Made by a program: the position numbers and the translations under genes. A stretch of 64,000 nucleotides of DNA from Halorussus halophilus (GTDB lineage: Archaea; Halobacteriota; Halobacteria; Halobacteriales; Haladaptataceae): positions 1,488,001 to 1,552,000 of the forward strand of contig NZ_CP044523.1 in assembly GCF_008831545.1 (NCBI RefSeq), given 5' to 3'. Below, piece after piece: positions 1 through 9,191 of the stretch (position 1 is its first letter; every line of letters begins with the position of its first letter). The notes beneath the pieces were generated by a model. The model saw only the letters and a program-made list of their open reading frames with translations, did not search any database and was not told the DNA's origin.

Positions 1-635
1 CGCTTCCCAGCCTCGACGCCGAATTCGTCGAGCAGTTCGAGCGTGATATCGACGTACGGCGCGGATTTGAGTTCGGTTTCGAGTTCGACTTCGATGCCCT
101 CGTCCGTAACCGCTCCGGCCATGAGAAGCGACGTGACGAACTGCGAAGACACGTCGCCGGGCATCGAGACGGTATCGCCCGAGATAGGTCCTTTGACGAC
201 CAGCGGGGCCTGTCCGTTGTTTCGCGTGCTCTCGGCGCGACCCCCGAGGTCGTCCACAGCGGAGAGGAGTGGGTCGTGCGGCCGCGAGCGCAAGGAGCTA
301 TCGCCGGTCAGCACAGTAATGCCGTCACCGAGTGCGGCCGTGCCGGTCACCAGACGCATGGTCGTCCCGCTGTTGCCGCAGTCGATGACGTCGCCCGGAA
401 TCTCGGGGCGACCGTCGAAGCCGTCCACGACGAGATGGTCCGACTCGATGGTCACGTCGCCGCCGAAGGCGTCCACTGCTCGCATCGTCGCTTTCGTGTC
501 TGCGCTCACTAGCGGGTCGTACACTAGCGCGCCGCCCGCGTACCCGGCGGCCAGAATCGCCCGGTGGGTGTAACTCTTCGAGGAGGGTGCCCGCGCGACC
601 CCCGAGAGCGTCGATGGCTCGATTTCTACGTCCAT
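1..635 (-). CDS. aroA: 3-phosphoshikimate 1-carboxyvinyltransferase (EPSP synthase), C-terminus cut off by window
   Basis: Transfers enolpyruvyl from PEP to shikimate-3-phosphate in the cytoplasm, the sixth step of the shikimate pathway. Reading leftward from an ATG at 633-635 the frame stays open to the window edge (211 codons). It opens [20 protein letters not shown], where APSSK is the substrate-binding signature near the N-terminus of the family, followed by SYTHRAI, a GNSGTTMRL motif (family GNAGT/S-x-R) and LSSQF-like [10 protein letters not shown]. The full protein should be about 430 residues, so roughly half is present. Other aromatic pathway genes (tyrA, chorismate mutase, aroK, aroC) lie further right in the window. 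Confidence 0.95.
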   Translation of the reverse strand, partial: MDVEIEPSTLSGVARAPSSKSYTHRAILAAGYAGGALVYDPLVSADTKATMRAVDAFGGDVTIESDHLVVDGFDGRPEIPGDVIDCGNSGTTMRLVTGTAALGDGITVLTGDSSLRSRPHDPLLSAVDDLGGRAESTRNNGQAPLVVKGPISGDTVSMPGDVSSQFVTSLLMAGAVTDEGIEVELETELKSAPYVDITLELLDEFGVEAGK

Positions 636-721
636 GTCCGACCCGACGACCGCATTCCGTATCAGGATACCGGAGGTGGCAGTGTTGTCGAGCCCAGAGA
701 ACTATCTTGTTACCGGCATCG

Positions 722-1168
722 TCACCTGACGACCGTCACCGGCACCGTGGCGCGCCCGACGACTTCCTTGGCGGTACTCCCGAGCAGTCCCTCGAATCGC
801 TCGGAGAGGCCGCGGTGGCCGATGTAAATCACGTCTACGTCGTTGGCGTCTGCGTACTCCACGATGGCTTCGACTGGTTCGCCGTACAGTAGACCGGTTT
901 CGAGGTCGATACCTGACTCCTCGGCGCGCTCTTGGGCACGTTCGAGAGTTCGCTGTCCGCGCTCTTCTGCGTCGGTGGCGTCGTCCAGCAGTTCTTCGGA
1001 CGCCTCGGCGAAACTCGTGGGCGCTTCGTCGTCACCGATGAAGGTCAGTTCCGGGACGACGACGTGGAGAGCGACGACCGACGCACCGGTCGCTTCGGCG
1101 GTTTCGAGTGCGGTGGCGAGTGCGTCCATGCTCGACTCCGAACCATCGACTGCGACGAGGTATTTCAT
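722..1168 (-). CDS. Universal stress protein (UspA family)
   Basis: A 148-residue single-domain UspA protein, the usual family length. It starts MKYLVAVDGSESS at an ATG at 1166-1168; the frame extends 18 codons further upstream, but the extra residues (MQSLAETEIFVRVELIPI) are not family-like. The C-terminal part carries the nucleotide-binding pattern G-H-R-G-L-S-x9-G-S-T-A-K-E-V, close to the ATP-binding G-2x-G-9x-G(S/T) consensus. Role is inferred from the family: a cytoplasmic, stress-induced nucleotide-binding protein. It stands alone between aroA and a small membrane protein. Confidence 0.92.
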   Translation of the reverse strand: MKYLVAVDGSESSMDALATALETAEATGASVVALHVVVPELTFIGDDEAPTSFAEASEELLDDATDAEERGQRTLERAQERAEESGIDLETGLLYGEPVEAIVEYADANDVDVIYIGHRGLSERFEGLLGSTAKEVVGRATVPVTVVR

Positions 1169-1289
1169 GATCGGAATTAGTTCGACTCGCACGAAGATTT
1201 CCGTTTCGGCTAGAGACTGCAACTTGTAGAACGCCCTTGTAAAACCTCAGGCAGTGTATACTTACTTTCAGATAGATTGTGGGAGAGGT

Positions 1290-1637
1290 ATGTCAAGTGG
1301 TTCGGAACGTTACTCGAATTCGTTCGACGACGAAATACCGACAGCTGACTCCGAACGAGCCTATCGCCGGACTATCGAAGATTCGGGATGGTGGCGAGCC
1401 CACTTTCTCGTTTTGGCCACCGGCGTCTTTGTAATCACGCTCGGCGTCTTTCTGCTTGCTCTCGTCTGGCTTTCGTCATACGGTTCCACCCTCTACTGGA
1501 CGAGCGCAAATCTTCTCGGATACGTCGTCTGGGGTTCGTTCGTGGTCTTCATGGGGAGTTCGTTCGCTTCGCTCTACGGCTACTACGCAGAAGCGAAGAT
1601 CCTCCGGGAGTCGAACGCGGATTGGCAACCACACTGA
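1290..1637 (+). CDS. Small membrane protein, two predicted TM segments
   Basis: Function not recognised. The product is 115 residues from an ATG at 1290, which I prefer to the in-frame start at 1254 because a purine-rich GGGAGAGGT lies directly before it. A polar, acidic N-terminal 40 residues is followed by two hydrophobic stretches, roughly residues 38-62 and 75-98, and a short charged tail. Acidic soluble part plus hydrophobic hairpin is typical of a haloarchaeal membrane protein. Confidence 0.6.
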   Translation: MSSGSERYSNSFDDEIPTADSERAYRRTIEDSGWWRAHFLVLATGVFVITLGVFLLALVWLSSYGSTLYWTSANLLGYVVWGSFVVFMGSSFASLYGYYAEAKILRESNADWQPH

Positions 1638-1786
1638 TGGCTCTACGTCGTCGCGACGCCGTTGTTGTCAATTTTCATCACCTCACTGATATATCTCGTC
1701 CAGCGAGGGAGACACGTCGGGATTCGATGGGAGCAGTTGGCCGTTTGGCGGTGAGTCGGCACTTCGATTCGACGTTTCGTTCGTCG

Positions 1787-2074
1787 TCAGAACTCTCGTT
1801 CTCGCTCGACTTCCTCCGAACCCACTCGACTACCAACCGAATCGTCTCCCTGCTCCATCGAATCTGCAATCCGTTCCAATGCGACCACGAACCGCTTGGC
1901 GATACCTAAAAACTGCCACGCGAGATACGCGAGGAACAGGAAGACGACGAAGAACACGCCCAGAAGCGGTTGCGTGGCGATGAGAATGCTGTACAGAAAC
2001 ACGACCGTGGCGAGGAAGACGAGGAACGCTCGAAGCATCTTCGAACGACGACTCTCCAATCCGTCAGTTGACAT
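1787..2074 (-). CDS. Small membrane protein of 95 residues
   Basis: Function not recognised. After a short charged N-terminus two nearly adjacent hydrophobic segments (about residues 13-32 and 36-58) form a probable TM hairpin, then a cytoplasmic tail ending in a highly charged stretch (GSEEVEREREF). The gene is divergent from the M24 peptidase at 2154, and the region between them would have to hold both promoters. Confidence 0.6.
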   Translation of the reverse strand: MSTDGLESRRSKMLRAFLVFLATVVFLYSILIATQPLLGVFFVVFLFLAYLAWQFLGIAKRFVVALERIADSMEQGDDSVGSRVGSEEVEREREF

Positions 2075-2153
2075 TATCGGCTCTTACGAACACCCGACGT
2101 AAATCCATTCCGCAACCCGTACCGTTTTGCCCTTCCGGGCGGTTCGGCCGTGT

Positions 2154-3329
2154 ATGGAACCGGACCTCTCCCCACTCGCCGACGCACTCGAATCGGTAGG
2201 CGTAGACGGCTATCTCGTCTCCGCCGCCTCAGACGACTCCGACCAACTGTACCTCTCGGGCTTCGACGCTCCAGACTCGTTCGAGACGCTCTACACGCCC
2301 GAGGGAACCTACCTGCTCGTCTCCGGGTTGGAGTACGGCCGCGCGAAGAAGGAGAGTCGTGCCGACGAAGTCGCCAGACTCGGCGACTACGACTTCGCCG
2401 AGAAAGTCTCGAAGTACGGCCGCGAAGAGGCGATGAACCGGGTGGCCGCAGCGTTCCTCGACGACTACGGCGTCGAGTCCATCGCCGCGCCCGAACGCTT
2501 CCCGTTGGGTCTCGCCGACGGTCTGCGGGAGCAGGGCGTCTCCGTAGAGGTTCTCGACGGCGAAGTCGTGACCCAAATTCGCGCGGTGAAGACCGACGAG
2601 GAAATCGAACACGTTCGTGAGGCACAGAAAGCCAACGAAGCCTCGATGCGCGCCGCCGAACAACTCCTCGCCGAAGCGTCAGTGGAGGACGGCCAACTCT
2701 ACTACGACGACGAGGTGCTGACCAGCGAGCGCGTCAAGGAGGAAATCGAAGTGACGCTCCTGCGCCACGGGTGCGCACTGGACGAGACCATCGTCGCCTG
2801 CGGGGCGGACGGCGCGGACCCGCACAACCGCGGGAGCGGACCACTCCAAGCAGACGAGCCAATCGTCGTGGACATCTTCCCGCGGAGCAAGGCCAGCAAG
2901 TACCACGCCGACATGACTCGAACGTTCTGCAAGGGCGAGGCCAGCGACGAAGTCAGAGCGCGCTACGAGGATACCTACGAGGCGTTCGAGGCGGCGATGG
3001 AGGTTGTCGAGGCTGGCGTCACTGGTGCGGACGTCCACGACGCGGTCTGTGACGTGTACGAAGAGAAGGGCTACGACACGCTTCGAAGCAACTCCGCGGC
3101 CGAAACCGGATTCATCCACAGCACGGGCCACGGCATCGGACTCGACGTGCACGAACTCCCGCGAATCGCGGGCGACGGCCAGCAACTCGAAGCGGGCCAC
3201 GTCATCACCATCGAACCCGGCCTCTACGACCCCGACTTCGGCGGCGTCCGCATCGAAGACCTCGTGGTCGTGACCGAAGACGGCTACGAGAACTTGACCG
3301 ACTACCCCAAGCACCTGTGCGTGGAGTAA
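2154..3329 (+). CDS. M24 family metallopeptidase (Xaa-Pro dipeptidase/aminopeptidase P type)
   Basis: A creatinase-type N-terminal domain (about residues 1-130) is followed by a pita-bread M24 catalytic domain. All five expected metal ligands are visible in order: Asp in VVDIFPRSK, Asp in HADMTRTF, His in STGHGIGLDVHELPR, Glu in TIEPGLYD and Glu in VRIEDLVVV. It should cleave X-Pro or similar peptides in the cytoplasm with two divalent metal ions. The chosen ATG (MEPDLSPLADALE) matches usual M24 N-termini; the frame begins nine codons earlier. Size (391 residues) is normal for the family. Substrate is not deducible. Confidence 0.9.
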   Translation: MEPDLSPLADALESVGVDGYLVSAASDDSDQLYLSGFDAPDSFETLYTPEGTYLLVSGLEYGRAKKESRADEVARLGDYDFAEKVSKYGREEAMNRVAAAFLDDYGVESIAAPERFPLGLADGLREQGVSVEVLDGEVVTQIRAVKTDEEIEHVREAQKANEASMRAAEQLLAEASVEDGQLYYDDEVLTSERVKEEIEVTLLRHGCALDETIVACGADGADPHNRGSGPLQADEPIVVDIFPRSKASKYHADMTRTFCKGEASDEVRARYEDTYEAFEAAMEVVEAGVTGADVHDAVCDVYEEKGYDTLRSNSAAETGFIHSTGHGIGLDVHELPRIAGDGQQLEAGHVITIEPGLYDPDFGGVRIEDLVVVTEDGYENLTDYPKHLCVE

Positions 3330-3393
3330 CACCAGACCAACTCGGTTTGCACCGCCGTAATGGCGAAGTGGTTCCCGGTGGTATCGCAGATGC

Positions 3394-4497
3394 ATGTTTG
3401 GCCGCCAGCGAACGGACGAGCAGGACGAGGTAGCGCAGGCGTCGGGCAAAACGGGGGACGCGACGACGGGGACTCGGAGTCGAGGGTTGCTCCGGCGTGG
3501 TCTCCTCTTCGTCGGCGCGTTCGTCGCCGGATACGTGCTCGGACGACGCTCACGGAAGAGTAGTCGCTCGACAGAGATGGAGCACGAACGCGAAGGAGCG
3601 GGAACTTTCGAGGCGGTTTCGGAGACTGGTGAGCCCACGGAGGTGACGGAAGAACCTGAAGCGGAAGCCGAATCGGAACCGCCCTTCACGCCGCCAACCA
3701 CGCACGGAATGCCGATGCTCGGTCTCGGAACCTACCAAATCGACGACTACGACGAGTGCGTCGATACCGTCACGAACGCGCTCGAAATGGGGTATCGACA
3801 CATCGACACTGCACAGGGGTACGACAACGAAGAGGCAGTCGGTGACGCCATCGCCGAGAGCGACGTGCCACGGGAGGACCTGTTCGTGGCGACGAAAGTC
3901 AGCCCCGAGAACCTCGCCTACGACCACGTCATCGAGACGACCGAAGAGAGTCTGGAGCGACTCGGATTGGACTACGTCGATTTGCTGTACGTCCACTGGC
4001 CTACCGGTGAGTACGACCCCATGGACACGATGGACGCCTTCGGGGAACTCAAAGAGGAGGACAAGATTGGGGAAATCGGCGTGAGCAACTTCGAACCCGA
4101 GCAACTGGAGGAGGCGATGGAGTCGTCCGACGCACCCATCTTCGCCAACCAAATCGAGATGCACCCGTTGCTTCAGCAGTCGGAACTCCAGCAGGTCTGT
4201 GCCGAGGAAGACATCGAAATCGTCGCCTACTCACCGCTCGCTCGCACCGAAGTCGAGTCGGTCGAAGAACTCCAAGACATCGCCGAGAAACACGACACGA
4301 CGCCCGAACAGGTCAGTCTCGCGTGGCTTCGCGCGAAGGACGTGACCGCGATTCCGAAGGCGACGACTGGCAAGCACCTCTGGGAGAACTGGGAGAGTTT
4401 GACCGTCGAACTGGACGAAGAAGACGTGGCGAAAATCGACGACGTCGAGCAGACTGACCGGCAGGTAGACCCGGACGTCGCGCCGTGGAACGAGTGA
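3394..4497 (+). CDS. Aldo/keto reductase with an N-terminal membrane anchor
   Basis: The C-terminal 260 residues form an NAD(P)H-dependent aldo/keto reductase. The catalytic tetrad is present: Asp138 and Tyr143 in HIDTAQGYDNE, Lys in VATKVS, His in YVHWP. GVSNFEPEQL and IPKATT are the usual coenzyme and substrate loop motifs. Unusually, about 100 residues precede the enzyme: a basic stretch, a hydrophobic segment (about residues 36-50, LLFVGAFVAGYVLG), another basic cluster, then an acidic linker rich in Glu and Pro. This predicts a membrane-tethered reductase. Translation from the Met at 3577 would remove the anchor, so the start is the main uncertainty. Confidence 0.88.
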   Translation: MFGRQRTDEQDEVAQASGKTGDATTGTRSRGLLRRGLLFVGAFVAGYVLGRRSRKSSRSTEMEHEREGAGTFEAVSETGEPTEVTEEPEAEAESEPPFTPPTTHGMPMLGLGTYQIDDYDECVDTVTNALEMGYRHIDTAQGYDNEEAVGDAIAESDVPREDLFVATKVSPENLAYDHVIETTEESLERLGLDYVDLLYVHWPTGEYDPMDTMDAFGELKEEDKIGEIGVSNFEPEQLEEAMESSDAPIFANQIEMHPLLQQSELQQVCAEEDIEIVAYSPLARTEVESVEELQDIAEKHDTTPEQVSLAWLRAKDVTAIPKATTGKHLWENWESLTVELDEEDVAKIDDVEQTDRQVDPDVAPWNE

Positions 4498-4504
4498 GTT
4501 GCAG

Positions 4505-4846
4505 TCAAATCCCGGTTTCTCTGTTGACGTAGCCACCGACTCCGCCGCCCACGGTGGCCCAGAACGCGACGTGGAGCGACTGGGTGAGAATTCGACCGAG
4601 GAACGTCAACCAGTGAGAGTTCCCGTGGCGGACGGTTTCGAGGGGGAACGAGAACAGCAGGAGACCGACGACGGCGACGAGAGCGACGCCTACGCCAGCG
4701 ACGCCACTCTCGAACACGTCTCTCCCCTCAAGGTACCCCGCGAGTCCGCCACCGAGGAGCGCGCCGGGGACGCCTCCGAACCCGATTGCGACGAGTCCGC
4801 CAGCGATTGCGTTGACCTTCGTGCGGTAGTTCATATCGGGAGTCAT
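4505..4846 (-). CDS. DUF5518-like small membrane protein
   Basis: A 113-residue protein with several hydrophobic glycine-rich segments, starting MTPDMNYRTKVNAIAGG (ATG at 4844-4846; a second ATG at 4834 is possible). The pattern of an N-terminal glycine-rich hydrophobic hairpin followed by AGYLEGRD resembles the haloarchaeal DUF5518 family, by recall. The open frame reaches 5074, but the upstream part is Arg-rich and lies antisense to tyrA, so it is not coding. Function unknown. Confidence 0.65.
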   Translation of the reverse strand: MTPDMNYRTKVNAIAGGLVAIGFGGVPGALLGGGLAGYLEGRDVFESGVAGVGVALVAVVGLLLFSFPLETVRHGNSHWLTFLGRILTQSLHVAFWATVGGGVGGYVNRETGI

Positions 4847-4929
4847 CAATCGGCAATGAATAATTTGGCGCTTTCGAGGTGGACAGACGAACGAACTCCT
4901 TTTGACAGTACGTCGGCTATCACCTGCCA

Positions 4930-5685
4930 ATGGAGATACTCGTCGTCGGCGCGGGCGCGATGGGTCGGTGGCTCGGCGGAGTAGTGGACGCCGACGTCGC
5001 GTTCGCTGATGCCGACCCCGCGGCCGCAGAGCGCGCGACCGAAGCCCTCGGCGAGCGTGCGCGCACCGTCTCACTCGACACCGACGAGCGATTCGCGGCG
5101 GTCTGCGTCGCCGTGCCGATTTCGGCCGCCGAGGACGCTATCGCCGACCACGCGCCGAAAGCTGAGCAGGCCGTCTTCGACGTGACCGGGACGATGGCTG
5201 GACCACTAGCGACGATGGGGGAGGAGGTCCCTGACCGCGAGCGGGCGAGTTTTCACCCGTTGTTCGCGCCGGAGAACGCGCCGGGGAACGTCGCAGTCGT
5301 GGTCGAGCAGTCCGGTCCCGTCATCGACGCCGTGCGCCAACAGATGCGAGCGCATGGCAACGAGTTGGTCGAGACGACGGCACAGGAACACGACGAGGCG
5401 ATGGAGACCGTACAGGCCAGTACCCACGCCGCGGTCCTCGCGTTCGCGTTGGCGGCCGAAGACGTGCCCGACGGCCTGACGACGCCTGTCTACGACGAGT
5501 TAGCCAAACTTTCCGAACAGGTGACCGGCGGGACGCCGCGCGTCTACGCCGAAATTCAGGACGCCTTCGACGGTGCAGACCGGGTCGCGGAAGCGGCGAC
5601 AGAACTGGCCGAGGCAGATTCGGAGACGTTCACAGATATCTATCGAGTGGCAGGAGAGGGCGAGCAGACGGAGACAGACGAATGA
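4930..5685 (+). CDS. tyrA: Prephenate dehydrogenase
   Basis: Oxidative decarboxylation of prephenate to 4-hydroxyphenylpyruvate in tyrosine synthesis. The N-terminus MEILVVGAGAMGRWLGG is a Rossmann NAD(P) fold with GxGxMG. A conserved FHPLFAPENAPG region (family H-P-M-F/G-P) supplies the substrate-site histidine, and a helical dimerisation domain completes the 251 residues. This short form without a chorismate mutase domain is usual in haloarchaea; a separate chorismate mutase is encoded at 23878. The methyltransferase at 5744 follows after a short gap in the same direction and may be co-transcribed. Confidence 0.9.
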   Translation: MEILVVGAGAMGRWLGGVVDADVAFADADPAAAERATEALGERARTVSLDTDERFAAVCVAVPISAAEDAIADHAPKAEQAVFDVTGTMAGPLATMGEEVPDRERASFHPLFAPENAPGNVAVVVEQSGPVIDAVRQQMRAHGNELVETTAQEHDEAMETVQASTHAAVLAFALAAEDVPDGLTTPVYDELAKLSEQVTGGTPRVYAEIQDAFDGADRVAEAATELAEADSETFTDIYRVAGEGEQTETDE

Positions 5686-5743
5686 CGAACGAGACTCTCA
5701 AGACGCGTCGAGAGGCGACAATGACGAACCAGAACCGAGGACG

Positions 5744-7180
5744 ATGAACGACGAGCAACGAGAGCGAATTCGAGAGAACGCGAAGTATCTGCGCAACGTC
5801 CGGCCTATCGACCCCGAGGAGGTCAGTGACTACGTCGATGGACAACCGCACCCCGCCGTCGTTCGGCAGGTGTTGCGCGAGGAAGCAGTCTCGCTCGGAC
5901 TGGTCGAGCGCGACGACCGCACCTTCGAACCGGTCGAGGAAGGGCAGATACAGTCCGTCTTCCACGGCGTCGAGGCGTTACCAGACGAGCACGCTCACCG
6001 CCTCGAAGACCTGCTGGTCGAGCAGTTCGGACTCGACTGGGCAGAGGGCGAGTCGGGCGACCGACTCCGCGAGACGATTCGTCGACTGAAGGCGGACTAC
6101 TTCGAGAACAACCCCGTCGAGTACGACGAGACGGCGGCACTCGGCTACGCCATCTACCACCTCCCGGACAACTACGCGGTGGCGCAGTACGTGCTGGACG
6201 AACTGGGTGAACAGGGACTGCTCGACCACACCCTCAAAATTCTGGACGTGGGCGCTGGCGTCGGTGGCCCGGCACTCGGGATTGCGGATTACCTGCCAGA
6301 CGACTCGCTGGTGCAGTACGACGCCGTCGAACCGAGCGCGGCCGCCGACGTGTTCGAACACATGCTCGCCGACTCGCGGCCGAACTTCCACTGGTCGCTC
6401 AGTAGGGAGACCGCCGAAGAGTACGATTTCGGCGACGAGACAGAGTACGACGTCGTCTTGTTCGCGAACGTCCTCAACGAGTTGGACGACCCACAAGCGG
6501 TCGCGCTTCGGTATCTCGACGCACTCGCCGACGACGGGTCGCTATTGCTCGTCGAACCCGCAGACAGAGAAACGAGCATCGGACTGCGGGACGTGGAGCG
6601 CGCGATTGCGGACGAAAAACGAGCAGCGACCGTCTACTCGCCGACGCTCCGGCTCTGGCCGGAAGAGCGCCCGACGGACCGCGGGTGGTCGTTCGACGTG
6701 AAACCGGACCTCGAAGTCCCGGCGTTCCAGCGAAAGTTGGACGAGGCCGCAGGCAAAGACGACCCCGACGACGAACACGAAGACGGCGAGTTCGTCAACG
6801 TGGACGTGCAGTACTCCCACGCGATTCTCCGACCCGACGGGAAGCGGAAGGTCGAGTTCACGGCCAACCGAGAACACGGTGCGAAGATGGCCGACATGGA
6901 GGACCACGTCACCCAACGACTCAACCTCGTGGCGGTGAAACTCAGCCACTCGCTGTCGGAGGGCGACGCGAACCCCCTGTTCAAAGTCAGCGACGGGAGC
7001 GAGTCGGTCGGCAACTTCGCCGTGCTGACCAGAGAGACGTCGCTGAACCGCGACCTCTCGACGGCCGACTACGGCGACTTGCTGTCGTTCGAGGGCGTCC
7101 TCGTCCTCTGGAACGACGACGAGGGGGCCTACAATCTGGTCGTGGACGAAGAGACCGTCGTGGACAGGATTCCGGTGTGA
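5744..7180 (+). CDS. Class I SAM-dependent methyltransferase, Rsm22-like layout
   Basis: A 478-residue protein. SAM motif I is LDVGAGVGGPALG (about residues 165-180), with an acidic post-I end at YDAVEPS and motif IV-like FANVLNELDD. The helical N-terminal region, central methyltransferase fold and C-terminal beta-rich tail resemble the Rsm22/ribosomal methyltransferase-like group, but no substrate can be assigned. The frame runs 57 codons upstream of the chosen ATG; those residues overlap the end of tyrA and are basic and unlike a haloarchaeal protein, so the start at 5744 is preferred. Confidence 0.8.
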   Translation: MNDEQRERIRENAKYLRNVRPIDPEEVSDYVDGQPHPAVVRQVLREEAVSLGLVERDDRTFEPVEEGQIQSVFHGVEALPDEHAHRLEDLLVEQFGLDWAEGESGDRLRETIRRLKADYFENNPVEYDETAALGYAIYHLPDNYAVAQYVLDELGEQGLLDHTLKILDVGAGVGGPALGIADYLPDDSLVQYDAVEPSAAADVFEHMLADSRPNFHWSLSRETAEEYDFGDETEYDVVLFANVLNELDDPQAVALRYLDALADDGSLLLVEPADRETSIGLRDVERAIADEKRAATVYSPTLRLWPEERPTDRGWSFDVKPDLEVPAFQRKLDEAAGKDDPDDEHEDGEFVNVDVQYSHAILRPDGKRKVEFTANREHGAKMADMEDHVTQRLNLVAVKLSHSLSEGDANPLFKVSDGSESVGNFAVLTRETSLNRDLSTADYGDLLSFEGVLVLWNDDEGAYNLVVDEETVVDRIPV

Positions 7181-7243
7181 CGTCGCAGTTCCACAACTAG
7201 TCGCGGCGCGAGACTCTTTACCACTCGAAGATAACCTACTCGA

Positions 7244-7450
7244 ATGGAGCGAACACTCGACCTCTCGAACGTGGAGGTGCGTGACATCGAACTCCGGAAA
7301 GCCGATTTTCCGAACGCCATCGAACTCCGCGTCGAAGCAGTCGTCACCGAACTGAGCGACGAGGCGGTCGAAGCCTTCGTCGGCAAACAGTTCGAGCCGA
7401 AAGCACTGATTCTCGAGGAGGCCGAGGACGAAGGCGGAGAAGCGTCGTAA
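7244..7450 (+). CDS. Small acidic protein of 68 residues
   Basis: Function not recognised. MERTLDLSNVEVRDIELRKA starts an acidic protein with alternating beta/alpha character and no Cys, no TM segment. The gene sits between the methyltransferase and the DtxR-type regulator and is convergent with the latter. Codon composition is like its neighbours, which supports coding. Confidence 0.65.
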   Translation: MERTLDLSNVEVRDIELRKADFPNAIELRVEAVVTELSDEAVEAFVGKQFEPKALILEEAEDEGGEAS

Positions 7451-7462
7451 AAATACGCAGTG

Positions 7463-8179
7463 TCAGTCGTCCACGAGGGCTACGAGGACTTCTGCCGCGA
7501 CGCTCTCCGGGAGACTCGTCTGGCGGCCGGTCTCCGAGACAGCGACGGTTATCAGTCCGACCGGGGTCTTCTCTTCGAGGACGAGAGACGCCGTGGGTTC
7601 GATGCCAGCGGAGACGAGGTAGTCGAGCGTCTCGTCGTCGTGAGAAAGGATGCGCGTGACTTCGACCTGCGACCCTTCGGGTGCCTCGACCAAGGAGAGT
7701 GTTGCTTCCTCGTCGTGAACGTCGAGGTTCGCGTCCGGAATCGGGTCTCCGTGGGGGTCCAATTCCGGCATCCCGAGGACGCGCTCGACTTCACGACAGA
7801 GGCGGTCGCTGACGTGATGTTCGAGTACGTCTGCCTCGGAATCGACTTCGCTGAGGTCGTACTCGAACACCTCGACGAGCAGTGCCTCGACGAGTCGGTG
7901 TTTGCGCACGACGTCGAGCGCGGTGGTTCTCCCTTCCTCGGTGAGTCGAACTGGCCGATATTTCTCCCGCTCGATGAGGTCTCGCTCGGCGAGTGCGTCG
8001 AACATGCTCGTCACGGTCGGTTTGCTGACGCCGAGTCGCTCTGCGAGGCGCGTGTTCGAGACCCAGCCATCTGCCTCCCGTTCGAGATTGTAGATGTGTC
8101 GCAGGTAGTTCTCCATCGACGGAGTCACTGCCGAGCGAGACCGCGAGGAACTCTGTTCTTCCATCTCGGAGAAGTCCAT
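7463..8179 (-). CDS. DtxR/SirR family metal-dependent transcriptional regulator
   Basis: A 238-residue regulator with the MntR/DtxR layout: winged helix (SMENYLRHIYNLE ... WVSNTRLAERLGVSKPTVTSMF), a metal-binding dimerisation domain (EALLVEVFEY, LEHHVSDRLCREVERVLG with the expected His/Glu ligands), and a C-terminal SH3-like FeoA domain. It is the last gene of the metal ABC operon (9973-11067 onward); its ATG overlaps the permease stop region. It probably senses Mn, Fe or Zn and binds the palindrome at 11123. An alternative Met is five codons downstream at 8164. Confidence 0.9.
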   Translation of the reverse strand: MDFSEMEEQSSSRSRSAVTPSMENYLRHIYNLEREADGWVSNTRLAERLGVSKPTVTSMFDALAERDLIEREKYRPVRLTEEGRTTALDVVRKHRLVEALLVEVFEYDLSEVDSEADVLEHHVSDRLCREVERVLGMPELDPHGDPIPDANLDVHDEEATLSLVEAPEGSQVEVTRILSHDDETLDYLVSAGIEPTASLVLEEKTPVGLITVAVSETGRQTSLPESVAAEVLVALVDD

Positions 8180-8180
8180 C

Positions 8181-9191
8181 TCAGTCGGAGGCAGGTTCGG
8201 CCTCGTCGGCGTCGATGCTCCCGACCTCCGGGGTCTTTTCCTCACCGATTGCAGTTTGCACTTTGCCGAGGACGACCGCGCCGGCGTAGATGGCGACTGC
8301 GATGAGGACGATGACGCCGCCCGCAGTCGCTTCGCCGTAGTAGGCGGTACCGATACCGAGCAGAACCGCGAGTTCGGCGAGGACGATGGAGACCAGCAAC
8401 GATTCGTTGAAGCTTCGGGAGACCTGTGACGCCCCGGCAACCGGAACGACGAGCATCGCGGCGACGAGAATGACGCCCATAATCTGCATCGCGCCGACGA
8501 CGACCAGTGCGGTCAGCATGACCATCACGCGGTTGTACCAACTGACCGGGAGGCCGGAGACGGCCGCGGCCGTCTCGTCGAACGTGACGTAGAGCAACTG
8601 GTTGCGAGTCAGTGCGACGGTCCCGACGATGATACCGAACAGCACGAGCAGTATCGCGGCGTTCTCGGCCGAAACCGTCGAGAGGTTCCCGAACAGGTAC
8701 TGATTGACGCCGACCGCGAGACCGCCCGCGTTGATGCTGATGAGCGTCGTCCCCAAGGCGAACCCCGTCGAGAGGACGATAGCCATCGACACGTCGTTGT
8801 AGGCGTCGGTCGCCTCGGAGATGAGTTCGATGAGCAGTGCTGCAATCATAGCGACGACGACGGCTGTGAGGTACGGCGAGACGCCGAAGTCGAGGACAGC
8901 GTTGAGGAACAACCCGACCGCGACACCGGCGAAGGCAGTGTGAGCTAAGGCGTCCCCGATGAGCGCGAGTTGGCGATGAACGAGGAACGTGCCAATGAGC
9001 GGAGCCATCACGCCGATACAGAGACCGACTAGGATGGCCCGGTGCATGAACTGGTACTGGAGCAGTTCGAGACCGGTCGCTCGCCCGAGTGCGAACATGA
9101 GTTCCGACCACAGCGAGAGGAACCAGTACAGCGGTGCGAGGACCGAGTCGAGGGGACTCGACTGCAACGGACCGACGAGTAACTCCATCAT
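8181..9191 (-). CDS. Zn/Mn ABC transporter permease (ZnuB/MntB type)
   Basis: A 336-residue integral membrane protein of the ABC-3 family with about eight or nine hydrophobic segments. Typical features are GVMAPLIGTFLVHRQLALIGDALAHTAF, whose GDALAH is the family EAA-like coupling region, and a C-terminal VAAMLVVPVAGASQ. It forms the channel for metal import with the ATPase at 9188. Start and stop overlap neighbouring genes by a few bases, showing translational coupling. The initiator could be either of the two leading Met codons. Confidence 0.92.
   Translation of the reverse strand: MMELLVGPLQSSPLDSVLAPLYWFLSLWSELMFALGRATGLELLQYQFMHRAILVGLCIGVMAPLIGTFLVHRQLALIGDALAHTAFAGVAVGLFLNAVLDFGVSPYLTAVVVAMIAALLIELISEATDAYNDVSMAIVLSTGFALGTTLISINAGGLAVGVNQYLFGNLSTVSAENAAILLVLFGIIVGTVALTRNQLLYVTFDETAAAVSGLPVSWYNRVMVMLTALVVVGAMQIMGVILVAAMLVVPVAGASQVSRSFNESLLVSIVLAELAVLLGIGTAYYGEATAGGVIVLIAVAIYAGAVVLGKVQTAIGEEKTPEVGSIDADEAEPASD

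Noticed and set aside
43-573. Plus-strand open frame of 176 codons
   Set aside because: Ser/Arg/Pro-rich product antisense to aroA, whose motifs are clear on the other strand.
2679-3701. Minus-strand open frame of 340 codons
   Set aside because: Antisense to the M24 peptidase and aldo/keto reductase; no family resemblance.
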